Positions 18,304 through 27,915 of a stretch of DNA of 34,725 nt are shown here, piece after piece. Made by a program: the position numbers and the translations under genes. Location: assembly GCA_025362075.1 (NCBI GenBank), contig JANYIL010000062.1, positions 1-34,725 on the forward strand. Direction: 5' to 3'. This DNA is from Chloracidobacterium sp. Lineage in GTDB: Bacteria; Acidobacteriota; Blastocatellia; Pyrinomonadales; Pyrinomonadaceae. The notes under the pieces were generated by a model. That model made no database searches and was not told the DNA's origin. It was given only the letters and a program-made list of their open reading frames with translations. Numbering within the stretch: the first letter of the stretch is position 1; each line of letters begins with the position of its first letter.

Positions 18304-18930
18304 ATGATGCGTATGCTGAAAGCTGTCCGAAACGGCCCGCCAACGAGGGCCGTCGTTACCGATAAACGCGAGGCGATATTGCGCGCGGCGACGAAGGTCT
18401 TTGCGAGTAAGGGCTATTTTAATTCCAAGGTCGCGGACATCGCGGCTGAGGCGGGTATTGCGGACGGCACGGTGTATCTTTATTTCAAGAGCAAGGACGA
18501 GATACTGCATTCGATCTTTGACCAGGCGATGGCCGAATTTATTTCCGAGGGCAAAAAAGAGCTGGCTTTAATCAATGACCCTAAAGCAAAACTGACAAAG
18601 ATCGCCGAGCTGCATCTGGAAAAACTGGGTGCCGACCGCGATCTTGCCATCGTCTGTCAGGTCGAGCTTCGCGGCTCGACGAAATTTATGCAGGATTTTT
18701 CGGAGGCGGGTTTTGCGGAGTATCTGGACATTATCCGGCAAACGATCACGGACGGGCAGAAGGCCGGAATCTTTCGCGATGACATAAAACCGGTCGTCGC
18801 GGCAAAGATCCTGTACGGGGCCCTTGATGAAATGGTGACAAACTGGGTCCTGTCAAAGAAATCATATCCGCTCCCGCCGATGGCCTGCGAGGTCCTTAAA
18901 TTATTTTTTGGAGGCGTGTTGGTTAAATGA
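18304..18930 (+). CDS. TetR family transcriptional regulator
   Basis: REAILRAATKVFASKGYFNSKVADIAAEAGIADGTVYLYFKSKDEI. Confidence 0.92.
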   Translation: MMRMLKAVRNGPPTRAVVTDKREAILRAATKVFASKGYFNSKVADIAAEAGIADGTVYLYFKSKDEILHSIFDQAMAEFISEGKKELALINDPKAKLTKIAELHLEKLGADRDLAIVCQVELRGSTKFMQDFSEAGFAEYLDIIRQTITDGQKAGIFRDDIKPVVAAKILYGALDEMVTNWVLSKKSYPLPPMACEVLKLFFGGVLVK

Positions 18931-20804
18931 CCGCTCCATCCGAAACTATTCTGTCCGTCAGGCCAAACCCGCTCGGTCGAGGTGTGCCTTTGACCGCGAA
19001 CGAACCTCAAACACTCCCAGAATTGTTTTTAAGGTCGGTTACAGAATACAACCTGCCGGATGCGTTGAATTACAAGGCCGGTGACGAATGGAAAGCTATT
19101 TCCTCGGCCCGGATGATCGAACGGGCCGAGAATATAGCGCTGGGGCTTTATTCGCTTGGACTTCGCAAAGGCGACAGGGCGGCGATACTTGCGGCAAATT
19201 GCCCCGAATGGACGCTGGCGGATGCCGGTTGCCAATTTGCGGGCGTTATCGATGTGCCGATCTACACGACGCTTGCTCCGGACACGGTTCGGTACGTCAT
19301 CGACGACAGTGCGGCGCGCGTTATCTTTTTGCAGGATATTGAGACTTACGATAGGTTGGAAAGCGCTCTGGCTGGCTGCGATTCGATCGAGTCGTTTGTT
19401 ATTTTCAGGCCCGACGGGGCTAACGGCAAAAATATTCTCTCGCTTGCCCAACTCGAAACAGCAGGAGTTGCTCTTGGAGATGAAAAGCCCGGGCTGTCGG
19501 AGGAATCGCGGCATGCCGTCAAATCGGACGACATCGCGACGCTGATCTACACCAGCGGCACGACCGGCGAACCAAAGGGCGTGATGCTCACGCACGCCAA
19601 TCTCATCTCAAATGTCATCGACGCAAGCGAACGATACGGGTTTACCGGCAGGGACGTTTCGCTGTCGGTGCTGCCGCTGTCGCATGTGTTCGAACGCACC
19701 GGCATGTACGTGTACATCATGTACGGCATGCGCGTGCATTTTGCCGAGTCGATCGACAAGGTGCCGGACAATCTCAAAGAGGTCCGGCCGACGATCTTTA
19801 TCGGAGTGCCGCGGATATTCGAAAAGGTATTCGAACGGGCGCGGCTGAAAGCGGCCCAGGCCGGACGGATCAACGAGGTTGTCTTTGACTGGGCGATCGA
19901 GGTGGCGAAAGAATTTGCGGCCGTGCATGAGGCCGGAGAGGCGATATCGATGGCCCTCGCCGCCAAGCACAGCGTGGCGGATACGATCGTCTATGCCAAG
20001 CTACGCGAGTTTTTTGGCGGCAATCTGCGTTTTTGCATAACGGGCGGGGCGGCGCTGTCGGATGAGATATTTCTCATTTTTACCGGAGCCGGAATTTCGA
20101 TAATGCAGGGCTATGGCTTGACCGAGACCTCGCCGGTGATCTCATCGAGTAACCCAGTGAACGTCCGGGTTGGCACCGTTGGCAAGCCGATCAGAAACGT
20201 ACAGATGCGGATCGCTAAAGATGGCGAGATCGAGGTGAGCGGTCCCGGAGTCATGGCGGGCTATTATCACAAACCCGAGGCGACGGCCGACGCCTTTACC
20301 GACGATGGCTGGTTCAAAACGGGCGACATCGGCGCTATCGACGTGGATGGGTATCTAAAGATAACCGACCGAAAAAAAGAACTATTCAAGACGTCGGGTG
20401 GCAAATACATCGCCCCGGGGCCGATCGAACAGATGCTGCGCGGTTCGCGGTTCGTCAATCAGGTCGTACTGGTCGGCAACGAGCGAAGATTCCCCGCCGC
20501 CTTGATCGTGCCGAATTTTGAAATGCTCGAGTCCTACGCAAAACTGAAAGAGCTGGACATCTCGACGCCCACCGAGTTTTGCCATAACCCGCGTATCCTC
20601 GACCTTTTTTCCCGCCAGATCGAAGCGATGACACAGAATCTAGCGAAATATGAAAAGGTAAAGAGCTTTGCCCTGCTCGAGTATGAAATGACGGTCGAGA
20701 GCGGCGAGCTGACGCCGACATTAAAAGTAAAACGCCGGGTCGTGGACGAAAAATATCGCGCCGTTATAGATAAGATCTACAACGACGCGAATGTTAGAGT
20801 ATGA
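18927..20804 (+). CDS. Long-chain acyl-CoA synthetase (AMP-binding enzyme, FadD15-like)
   Basis: LIYTSGTTGEPKGVMLTHANL, QGYGLTETSPVIS, ATG/TGA overlap with TetR gene. Confidence 0.93.
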   Translation: MTAPSETILSVRPNPLGRGVPLTANEPQTLPELFLRSVTEYNLPDALNYKAGDEWKAISSARMIERAENIALGLYSLGLRKGDRAAILAANCPEWTLADAGCQFAGVIDVPIYTTLAPDTVRYVIDDSAARVIFLQDIETYDRLESALAGCDSIESFVIFRPDGANGKNILSLAQLETAGVALGDEKPGLSEESRHAVKSDDIATLIYTSGTTGEPKGVMLTHANLISNVIDASERYGFTGRDVSLSVLPLSHVFERTGMYVYIMYGMRVHFAESIDKVPDNLKEVRPTIFIGVPRIFEKVFERARLKAAQAGRINEVVFDWAIEVAKEFAAVHEAGEAISMALAAKHSVADTIVYAKLREFFGGNLRFCITGGAALSDEIFLIFTGAGISIMQGYGLTETSPVISSSNPVNVRVGTVGKPIRNVQMRIAKDGEIEVSGPGVMAGYYHKPEATADAFTDDGWFKTGDIGAIDVDGYLKITDRKKELFKTSGGKYIAPGPIEQMLRGSRFVNQVVLVGNERRFPAALIVPNFEMLESYAKLKELDISTPTEFCHNPRILDLFSRQIEAMTQNLAKYEKVKSFALLEYEMTVESGELTPTLKVKRRVVDEKYRAVIDKIYNDANVRV

Positions 20805-20814
20805 TACCGGAGGT

Positions 20815-21849
20815 TTAGTAAACCGCCCTGTAACCCCCGCCCGTACTGGCGGCCATCACAGTCGCCTTACCGGCGCCGAGAGCAAATTTCAGAATCTGTA
20901 GCGCGGTGCTTTCTTTGGCCTTGCCCACCTCGACGATATCCTGCGGTTTTAGCATGATATCCTTCTGCTTTCCGGCCTTGATTAGATCGTAGTTGGCCAC
21001 GATGACCTCGCGTTCCTGGATCGAATTGGGGTCGCCGTTCGGTTTCAGGCGATATACCTTGATTTCCTTCGTCTTGGCCTCGGCCCTCGGGCCGCTTACC
21101 TTGGCGATCGCCTCTGAAAGCGAGAGGCCGCCTTCTTTTAGGTAAATGCCCTGCGGAGCCTGAACCTCGCCCATGATATAGACGGGCACTGCCCGTTTAA
21201 CCTCAATTATGTCGCCCGGCAGAATGATCGGATTCGAATCTTCCTTTCCAAGCTTGAGATTTGCAATGCTGTAAATACGCGACGGGACATCGGTCGGGTC
21301 GCTGGACTGCGACTTCCAATTGGTATCATCTCCCGGATCTGCACATATCGGCGGCGTGTTTCGAAAGACCTGAACGGTGCCGCCGGCCTCTTCCTTAACG
21401 CCGCCGGCCCACGAGATAAATTCCATCAGCGTCGCTTTGCGGTAAAGCACGAGAGTCTGCGGAGAGTTGACCTCGCCGTAGATATACGTGGGCGGACGGC
21501 TGTTTTTCTTGAGTTGCAGACTGACCGCCGGGTCCTTAAGGTATTGACTGAGCCCCGCTGTGATATCGGCAGTCAGCTCGTCTTCCGTTCGACATTGGGC
21601 GATGACGGGCTTGGTCGAGAATGGCAGTTTGATCTTTCCCGCTTCATTGACGACCGCCATAAAACCAAATTGCTCTTCGCCGAGCACCTTCACCGTCACC
21701 TCGTCACCGGGGCCAAGCATGTAGGTCCTCGGCGGCGGTGTTTTTGTAGAAACGGGCGGCGGAGAAGTAAAGGGCATAGTGCTCTGGGCGGACGACGAAC
21801 TGTACAGCAAAATCGAAATGAATAAGACAAATAAATATTTAATTTTCAC
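20815..21849 (-). CDS. Polysaccharide biosynthesis/export (Wza-like, SLBB) protein
   Basis: Signal peptide; YMLGPGDEVTVKVLGEEQFGFMAVVNEAGKIKLPF; SLBB repeats. Confidence 0.85.
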   Translation of the reverse strand: MKIKYLFVLFISILLYSSSSAQSTMPFTSPPPVSTKTPPPRTYMLGPGDEVTVKVLGEEQFGFMAVVNEAGKIKLPFSTKPVIAQCRTEDELTADITAGLSQYLKDPAVSLQLKKNSRPPTYIYGEVNSPQTLVLYRKATLMEFISWAGGVKEEAGGTVQVFRNTPPICADPGDDTNWKSQSSDPTDVPSRIYSIANLKLGKEDSNPIILPGDIIEVKRAVPVYIMGEVQAPQGIYLKEGGLSLSEAIAKVSGPRAEAKTKEIKVYRLKPNGDPNSIQEREVIVANYDLIKAGKQKDIMLKPQDIVEVGKAKESTALQILKFALGAGKATVMAASTGGGYRAVY

Positions 21850-22034
21850 GGCAAAACCTCCAACTGCGTTACAAAATCAGAGTTTAACGCACATCGACGC
21901 GCGAAACAACCATATTTACCGGCTGATCTTGACGGTCAGTATGATGTTGAAAGTCAATTCGCCGTTTGCCGTGCAAAAGCGAGGGGGCTATAAGGCGAGT
22001 CTGTTCGAATAAATCGTGTTAAAATAAGAGGTAA

Positions 22035-22238
22035 ATGACCGCGAAAAACCGTCAAACACGAATTGTCAAAATGTCCGAGCAAGAGGACGCTGCGGATCTA
22101 CGCAAGACTACAACCCCCGAAGAACGTTGGGGAATGATGTGGCAACTGACTCAGGACGCTTGGGCTTTCACAGGAGGCCATATTGCTGAACCAAAACTTC
22201 AAAGACATATTGTTCGCGTTTACCGCCGAAAAAGTTGA
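22035..22238 (+). CDS. Small hypothetical protein overlapping a downstream nucleotidyltransferase (possible TA-like pair)
   Basis: EQEDAADLRKTTTPEERWGMMWQLTQDAWAFTGG...EPKLQRHIVRVYRRKS; 56-nt out-of-frame overlap with next ORF. Confidence 0.6.
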   Translation: MTAKNRQTRIVKMSEQEDAADLRKTTTPEERWGMMWQLTQDAWAFTGGHIAEPKLQRHIVRVYRRKS

Positions 22239-22635
22239 ATTTATGGTTGTGGGTGGTTTCGCGGTTGCCTTTCACGGATACCTTCGATCAACTGGCGATA
22301 TTGATCTGTGGATTCGATGCTCCGCTGAAAACGCAAAAAGGGTTTGGAAGGCTTTGCAAGAATTTGGCGCACCCCTGTTTGATCTGACGCTAGATGATTT
22401 GCAAACGCCTGGAACCGTTTTCCAAATGGGCGTGATTCCGACTCGTATTGACGTAATTCTGAAGATAGATGGCGTAGATTTCGACGACGCTTGGAAGGAT
22501 CATACCATGATAGGCGTTGAAGACATGAGTGTTCCGGTAATAGGAAAGGAGCATTTGTTAATAAATAAAAAGGCGTCCAACCGTCCTAAGGATCAAAATG
22601 ATATTTTGTGGCTCGAAAGTGAGGAAAAGGGCTAG
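22183..22635 (+). CDS. Nucleotidyltransferase-fold protein (MNT/DUF6036-like)
   Basis: EFMVVGGFAVAFHGYLRSTGDIDLWI; GG...DxD-type NTase motif; TTG start. Confidence 0.75.
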   Translation: MLNQNFKDILFAFTAEKVEFMVVGGFAVAFHGYLRSTGDIDLWIRCSAENAKRVWKALQEFGAPLFDLTLDDLQTPGTVFQMGVIPTRIDVILKIDGVDFDDAWKDHTMIGVEDMSVPVIGKEHLLINKKASNRPKDQNDILWLESEEKG

Positions 22636-23898
22636 ATGACGCAACCCAAAATTTCTAAAAACCGCATCTCAAGCAAAGCCGCGAGCTTTACCGAATCGGT
22701 CATCCGCGAGATGACACGTGAGGCGTTAAAATACGGGGCCGTTAATCTCGGTCAGGGCTTCCCCGATTTTGCCGCTCCGGACGACATCAAGCAAAAGGCC
22801 ATCGAGGCGATCGCCGCCGACCATAACCAATATGCGATAACGTGGGGCGTTAAGAGCTTTCGCGACGCCATTGCGGCTAAAACAAAGTGGTTTTTGGGAA
22901 TGGATGTTGATCCGGAAACCGAGATCACGGTCACGTGCGGATCAACCGAAGGTATGATCGCCGCGATGATGGCGACGGTCGATCCGGGCGAAGAGGTCGT
23001 CGTTTTCGAACCTTTCTACGAAAATTACGCCCCCGACGCGATCCTCTCGGACGCGACGCCGCGGCATGTGCCGCTGTATCGGACGGATAACAGTTTTATC
23101 TTTGACCGCGAAGAGCTGCGCTCCGCATTCAACGAGAAGACCAAGGGGATCATCATCTGCAATCCGAACAATCCGACGGGCAAGGTCTTTACCCGCGATG
23201 AACTCGAATTCATTGCCGACCTCTGCAAGGAATTTGACGCTCTTTGTTTTACCGACGAGATCTACGAACACATCATCTACGATCTAGCGAAAAACGGAAA
23301 ACGGATAACGGAAAATGATAAGTCCGAAGAACGACTGATAACCGACAACCGACAACCGACAACTCCCCACACCTGCATGGCCAATATCGAAGGGATGCGT
23401 GAACGGACGGTTGTCGTAAATTCGCTATCCAAAACATATTCAGTGACCGGTTGGCGCGTCGGTTACTGCATCGCCCCGCCTGATATCACCTCAGCGATCC
23501 GCAAGGTCCACGACTTTCTAACCGTCGGCGCCGCAAATCCGCTCCAGCACGCCGGTGCCTATGCTCTGGGTTTGCCGCCCAGCTACTACGACGATCTCCA
23601 GCGTGACTACCAGAAAAAACGCGATTTTATCGTCCCGATACTGCAAAACGCCGGATTCAAATGCGACCTTCCGGACGGCGCCTACTATGTAATGTGCGAT
23701 ATTTCGGCGTTTGGCTTTCCTAACGACATCGAATTTACAAAACACCTGATCCGCGAGATCGGAGTCGCGGTTGTGCCGGGCTCGTCGTTTTACCATGACC
23801 CGGCAATGGGATCACAGTTGGTTCGGTTCTGTTTCTGCAAAAAGGACGAAACGCTAGACGCCGCCGCCGACAGATTGAAAGGACTGGAACGCTGTTGA
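22636..23898 (+). CDS. Pyridoxal-phosphate-dependent aminotransferase (class I/II) with repeat-derived in-frame insertion
   Basis: NLGQGFPDF, NPNNPTGKVF, DEIYEHIIYD, VVNSLSKTYSVTGWRVGY. Confidence 0.93.
   Translation: MTQPKISKNRISSKAASFTESVIREMTREALKYGAVNLGQGFPDFAAPDDIKQKAIEAIAADHNQYAITWGVKSFRDAIAAKTKWFLGMDVDPETEITVTCGSTEGMIAAMMATVDPGEEVVVFEPFYENYAPDAILSDATPRHVPLYRTDNSFIFDREELRSAFNEKTKGIIICNPNNPTGKVFTRDELEFIADLCKEFDALCFTDEIYEHIIYDLAKNGKRITENDKSEERLITDNRQPTTPHTCMANIEGMRERTVVVNSLSKTYSVTGWRVGYCIAPPDITSAIRKVHDFLTVGAANPLQHAGAYALGLPPSYYDDLQRDYQKKRDFIVPILQNAGFKCDLPDGAYYVMCDISAFGFPNDIEFTKHLIREIGVAVVPGSSFYHDPAMGSQLVRFCFCKKDETLDAAADRLKGLERC
23290..23318. repeat. Arm-like repeat inside aminotransferase gene, same family as element at 29440
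   Basis: aaaaacggaaaacggataacggaaaatga differs by one base and one 7-nt tandem unit from 29440-29475. Confidence 0.8.
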
Positions 23899-23983
23899 GG
23901 CAACGTTTTCCGTTGGTCGAGCAACAAAAATCATATCTAAACCGTAAAGAACCGGTCGTTAGTAGTCCTCTTGGAGGGTTCTC

Positions 23984-24664
23984 ATGATTATCAGATCACT
24001 CGCTTTTATCCTAATCGTCGCTTCATCTTTTGTTTTCGTGACCGCGCAAACTATGGATGCTCAAAAGGAAAACGTGGACAAGGCCGCAAAGACATCGAGC
24101 GCACGGGGAACCGAACGGCTGCGTGACTTACCTTTTCCGGGTGGTATCGACCTACAGTTCGTTATCAAAGAGCTGGCACGCGATCTAAATCTCAACGTCC
24201 TGTTTGATGGTGAATCGTTCCGTGGGACGGGCAGAAAGACGTATGTTGATCTTAAGAATGTAACGTCGGCAACGGCGCTGGATTATATTCTCTTGCAAGA
24301 AAACTTGTTTTTCGAAGAGGCCGGACCGAAGACGATCCTGGTGGCGAGCCGATTCCAAGGAAGATCGATCCCTCAGATCGGTGTCGGACTTACGCCGTTG
24401 ACTGAGCAGCTTGCCCAATATTTTGGCGTCGATGGCGGAATACTCATTAACGCGGTAGGCGACAATTCGGCTGCCTCGATTGCGGGACTCAAGGCCGGGG
24501 ACGTGATCGTAGAAATCGACGGTGTATCCCTTAAAGGCGCACTTGGACTCGTTCGCTCCATAAGCGAGAAAACTGAAGGCGATGTCACCCTGAAGATCGT
24601 TCGCGACCGCAAAGTCCAGACGGTAAGCGTAACTCCACGAAGGGGTATCCAATCTGTTTTGTGA
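23984..24664 (+). CDS. Secreted STN-like + PDZ domain protein
   Basis: Signal peptide; FVIKELARDLNLNVLFDGESF...; PDZ GGILINAVGDNSAASIAGLKAGDVIVEIDGVSL. Confidence 0.75.
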   Translation: MIIRSLAFILIVASSFVFVTAQTMDAQKENVDKAAKTSSARGTERLRDLPFPGGIDLQFVIKELARDLNLNVLFDGESFRGTGRKTYVDLKNVTSATALDYILLQENLFFEEAGPKTILVASRFQGRSIPQIGVGLTPLTEQLAQYFGVDGGILINAVGDNSAASIAGLKAGDVIVEIDGVSLKGALGLVRSISEKTEGDVTLKIVRDRKVQTVSVTPRRGIQSVL

Positions 24665-24691
24665 GGTGAATGATACCGGGCGGCTAAGCAC

Positions 24692-25747
24692 TCAGATCAA
24701 GCGGAAATCGGGATTATTCTTCCTCCGCCAGACAAATCCATCCAGCACGTAATGCGTCAGTTGCGGCAGAGCGAGCAGCGGTGCGATAAATGTCCGCATG
24801 TCGTGGGTCCAGTTCCAGTCGCCGCCGAATAGCCATTGCCGCTCATGCCACACGCCGCGATGCCAGAAAAGCTCTTCGAAATACGCCAGGGCCCAGAGTG
24901 TGGCAAGGAATACTAGCCAGTTTGACGACAGCACGCGGTAAACGCGACCCGTCGTCTCCCTCCGCATCCGGGCGTAAACATAGATCAATGCAAAATACGG
25001 CACGCCGTGGATGATCACGTTGGTCACCGTAAAGGCATAGTCCGAATTGAAATACACGATGCCTATATACCAGCAGATAGCTGTCGTCGCGACGACGATG
25101 TCCTTGCCGATATTCAGAAAGCCGTGTGTGAAATAGAGATAGATCGATTTTGCAAAATAAGCGGTCAACGCAAGAACGTAGATTGGAAAAAGAATCGTTT
25201 CGACGATTGCCGGTATCGATATGAAATCGTTCTTTACGAACCACTCAAAATTACGCGGCAGCCGCGTCATCCAAAACGCAAGGGGATAAACGCTCGCCAG
25301 GTAGATCGCTGCCGCATCGACCCACCACGTCCAACGTTCCGTTTCCTTGAGTTTGCGCCGATAGAGATTTACCCAACCGTATTGCTGCCTGATAAAATGA
25401 AAAACCGCGACCGCCGCGAGCGCCTTCCAAAAAATAAGCTCGCCCTCGGAATAGAGCGCAACGCCGATCGCATAACCAAAAACCGGCACCAACAGATAAA
25501 GCCAAAACCGGCGTTTGAACTCTTCCTTATCAAAATAGACGCGGAAGCTGGTCGACCAGACGTGTGCGACGTCGATAAAAAGTACCGCCATCACCCATGT
25601 CCACTCCGGCGATTCGCCATTCAACAGGCCGATCTGTGAACCGACCACCAGCAGCAAAAGCGACGCAACGGCGCTCCCCAAAAAGACCGTCAGATCGATC
25701 TCACGGGAAAAGAGCCAGTAGTTTGTTTTTGAAAGTGTTGCGTCCAT
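24692..25747 (-). CDS. Polytopic integral membrane protein (likely start 25747; ORF track start 25783 includes repeat-derived codons)
   Basis: Multiple hydrophobic helices from MDATLSKTNYWLFSREIDLTVFLGS. Confidence 0.7.
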   Translation of the reverse strand: MDATLSKTNYWLFSREIDLTVFLGSAVASLLLLVVGSQIGLLNGESPEWTWVMAVLFIDVAHVWSTSFRVYFDKEEFKRRFWLYLLVPVFGYAIGVALYSEGELIFWKALAAVAVFHFIRQQYGWVNLYRRKLKETERWTWWVDAAAIYLASVYPLAFWMTRLPRNFEWFVKNDFISIPAIVETILFPIYVLALTAYFAKSIYLYFTHGFLNIGKDIVVATTAICWYIGIVYFNSDYAFTVTNVIIHGVPYFALIYVYARMRRETTGRVYRVLSSNWLVFLATLWALAYFEELFWHRGVWHERQWLFGGDWNWTHDMRTFIAPLLALPQLTHYVLDGFVWRRKNNPDFRLI

Positions 25748-25752
25748 AAACC

Positions 25753-25892
25753 GACTGGAGCGGCAAGCATCCTTGCTTGCCACGCCGGTTCCTCCGACGT
25801 TACGGCACTCCCGCGCATCTCACATTGAATTTATCCGATCTCAACGGCGGTCTTTCGACCGCTGGCAAGCCGGGATGCTTGCCGCTCCAGTC
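25753..25892. repeat. Inverted-repeat element, 29-nt arms each with internal stem
   Basis: gactggagcggcaagcatccttgcttgcc (25753-25781) vs ggcaagccgggatgcttgccgctccagtc (25864-25892). Confidence 0.92.
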
Positions 25893-27483
25893 ATATGATC
25901 TCACCCGCAGCGTGCAGTCCATGATAAAACGCTTCTTCAAAAAGCGCGATGCCGCTCAGGTCGGTGTGGGCAAAATGGATGTTGCGGTACGGCTTAACCG
26001 CCTTTTCGCGAATGCCACTCCATATAAAATTTGGCCTTGGGCTAATCATCGCATGGCCCCAACGCATCACGTCGAGCCGCTCCGTCAATTCGTAAATATC
26101 CGGATGCGCCCGAGCAAGATCGGTCAGGCAGACATCGGCAAGCTGTTTCCATTCGTAATTAAAGAGCGTCGTTCGGCCATTCGGTTCGGCACACATCGGA
26201 TAGTAATAGGTCAGGATCGTCGGGCCGTAATCGATGCCTTTTTGATGGGTCGCGGTCACATAACCGAGCGATGGGCTTTCGTACAAAACGTTGTCCCAGG
26301 ATAGCGGAAAATCCTTTGGGAACCTCGGTTTCGGCCGGTCTTTCAGAAAAAGATTGGCTACGAACCACGCATTGTGCTGAAATTCGCCGGCGGCAAACGG
26401 CGGGTTTTCGCGAAAACCACGTATGACCCACGGTGCCGTAAATACAGGCGATGAGTAAATGATCTTTTCGCAATGAATGCCTCGAATCTCGTTACCGTCG
26501 AGGCAAACAACATCGACGCCCTTTTCGTTTGGCTCGACCGAGACGACCATCTGCGATCTGCGAACGTTGTCTTTGACCTTGTCGTAAAAATGATTTACAA
26601 ACTGGCCGTTGCCCTCCGGGCAAGTTATGAACGGCTGCGATTCCGCGCCGCTTTTGCGGACACGCGAGCAAAAATAGAACAGCCCGACCCACGCCGACGC
26701 CTGATCGACCTTGAGCCCGTAATCGTCGCGGGTCGCGTAATCGCAATACCAGAGCAGCCGCTCGGACGTGAAACCATTCTGCCGCAGCCATTCGGCAAAT
26801 GTGAGCTTATCGAGAGCTGTAACGGTCGCGTCGTTCGAGCACATCTCAAGCGGCACGACAAACGCCCGCCGCCCGCGAGCATCACGCCAGTTGACCCACT
26901 TATCGATATGTTTCTGAAAGTCTGCGAATTGCCGCTTATCATCCTCGCTCGCTCCGGCGTTGAGATAAAGCCCTTCATACCAACGGCCTTTGTAAAATAC
27001 GCGCTCCTCGGGTTCACGGCATAGAAACTGCTCTTTGACCACAACTTCGCCTAAGGCATCGCGCCCTTCGATCAGCGACATCTCGTCCAGAAACGAGATC
27101 AGGTCGTTGTTTTCCTTAAACGGTACCGGCAGATAATGCGCCCCCCACGGATAGCCAACCGGCTCACCACGATCGCTGCGGGCCGTGCCCCCGATCTCCT
27201 TTTCAAGTTCGAGCAGGACAAAATCGTTGAAATTATCTTTCTTGAACTTCCACGCCGCCGTCAGCCCCGCAACACCGCCACCGACGATCACGACCCTTTT
27301 CGTTTCCCATTTGTCGGCAGGAACTTCAAATTTGCGGTTTTCTCTAAGAACGTGCCCCAGACTTGCGGATTGCCCTATAATCTCGCCTTCGGGAAACAGG
27401 CGCGATTCTTCCGACTGGCACGCAGCAAACGCAAACGGTGCTCCGAGGAATAGGGTCAGCAGTTCTCGTCGTGTGAGGGTCAT
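25891..27483 (-). CDS. FAD-dependent amine oxidoreductase with Tat/lipoprotein-type N-terminus (likely start 27483)
   Basis: MTLTRRELLTLFLGAPFAFAAC; RVVIVGGGVAGLTAAWKF dinucleotide-binding motif; GGTARS. Confidence 0.85.
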   Translation of the reverse strand: MTLTRRELLTLFLGAPFAFAACQSEESRLFPEGEIIGQSASLGHVLRENRKFEVPADKWETKRVVIVGGGVAGLTAAWKFKKDNFNDFVLLELEKEIGGTARSDRGEPVGYPWGAHYLPVPFKENNDLISFLDEMSLIEGRDALGEVVVKEQFLCREPEERVFYKGRWYEGLYLNAGASEDDKRQFADFQKHIDKWVNWRDARGRRAFVVPLEMCSNDATVTALDKLTFAEWLRQNGFTSERLLWYCDYATRDDYGLKVDQASAWVGLFYFCSRVRKSGAESQPFITCPEGNGQFVNHFYDKVKDNVRRSQMVVSVEPNEKGVDVVCLDGNEIRGIHCEKIIYSSPVFTAPWVIRGFRENPPFAAGEFQHNAWFVANLFLKDRPKPRFPKDFPLSWDNVLYESPSLGYVTATHQKGIDYGPTILTYYYPMCAEPNGRTTLFNYEWKQLADVCLTDLARAHPDIYELTERLDVMRWGHAMISPRPNFIWSGIREKAVKPYRNIHFAHTDLSGIALFEEAFYHGLHAAGEII

Positions 27484-27910
27484 ACGGAATAAGTGATAGG
27501 TACAAAGTGAAAGGTAATAAGTTATTGTTCGGTTTCCCGGAGTGTTTTGATGGCTGATATCAGCATTTTCTGAAGCTCTTCGCAATCATCGAGTAGTGAT
27601 CTGGTCTGTGTCTCGCTGATAAACTCGCCATCTCTCAAAAGACGGAGTAGTTTGTTTTAAAGGCTTCTTTATTTGCTATCGAATATTTTTGACGGAGTTC
27701 GATTCGATCGTCACCCTGTTTGCCTTCCTCGATGAACAAACCAATGTTGATACCGCTGTCGAGGATCTTTTTCGAAATTACAAACTCCTTCTTTTCCGAA
27801 TGGAGAACTCGCTCAATCTAACGATCCGCAATGCAAAAGCATAAGACTTATCTCTCAATGGATCTGCCATAACTTTTAACCTTTCACCTATTACTTATAA
27901 CTTATTCCGG
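27484..27910. mobile_element. Composite unit: 40-bp imperfect inverted repeats flanking an S23 four-helix-bundle pseudogene
   Basis: 27484-27523 matches reverse complement of 27871-27910 at 32 of 40 positions without gaps. Confidence 0.7.
27522..27870 (-). pseudogene. Four-helix bundle (S23/IVS-type) protein, two frameshifts
   Basis: MADPLRDKSYAFALRIVRLSE / VLHSEKKEFVISKKILDSGINIGLFIEEGKQGDDRIELRQKYSIANKEAFKTNYSVF / LRLLRDGEFISETQTRSLLDDCEELQKMLISAIKTLRETEQ* in successive frames. Confidence 0.75.
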
Positions 27911-27915
27911 AGATG

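Noticed and set aside
20815-21849. Capsule export locus
   Set aside because: Only a lone SLBB/Wza-like gene; no glycosyltransferases, Wzc or Wzx/Wzy nearby.
25007-25639. 210-aa plus-strand ORF
   Set aside because: Shadow of the membrane protein gene on the opposite strand; no domain-like motifs and biased composition.
25777-26304. 175-aa plus-strand ORF with AGKPGCLPLQS peptide
   Set aside because: Translation of the inverted-repeat element plus antisense of the oxidoreductase C-terminus; not a real gene.
26473-27024. 183-aa plus-strand ORF
   Set aside because: Antisense to the FAD oxidoreductase, which has clear motifs.
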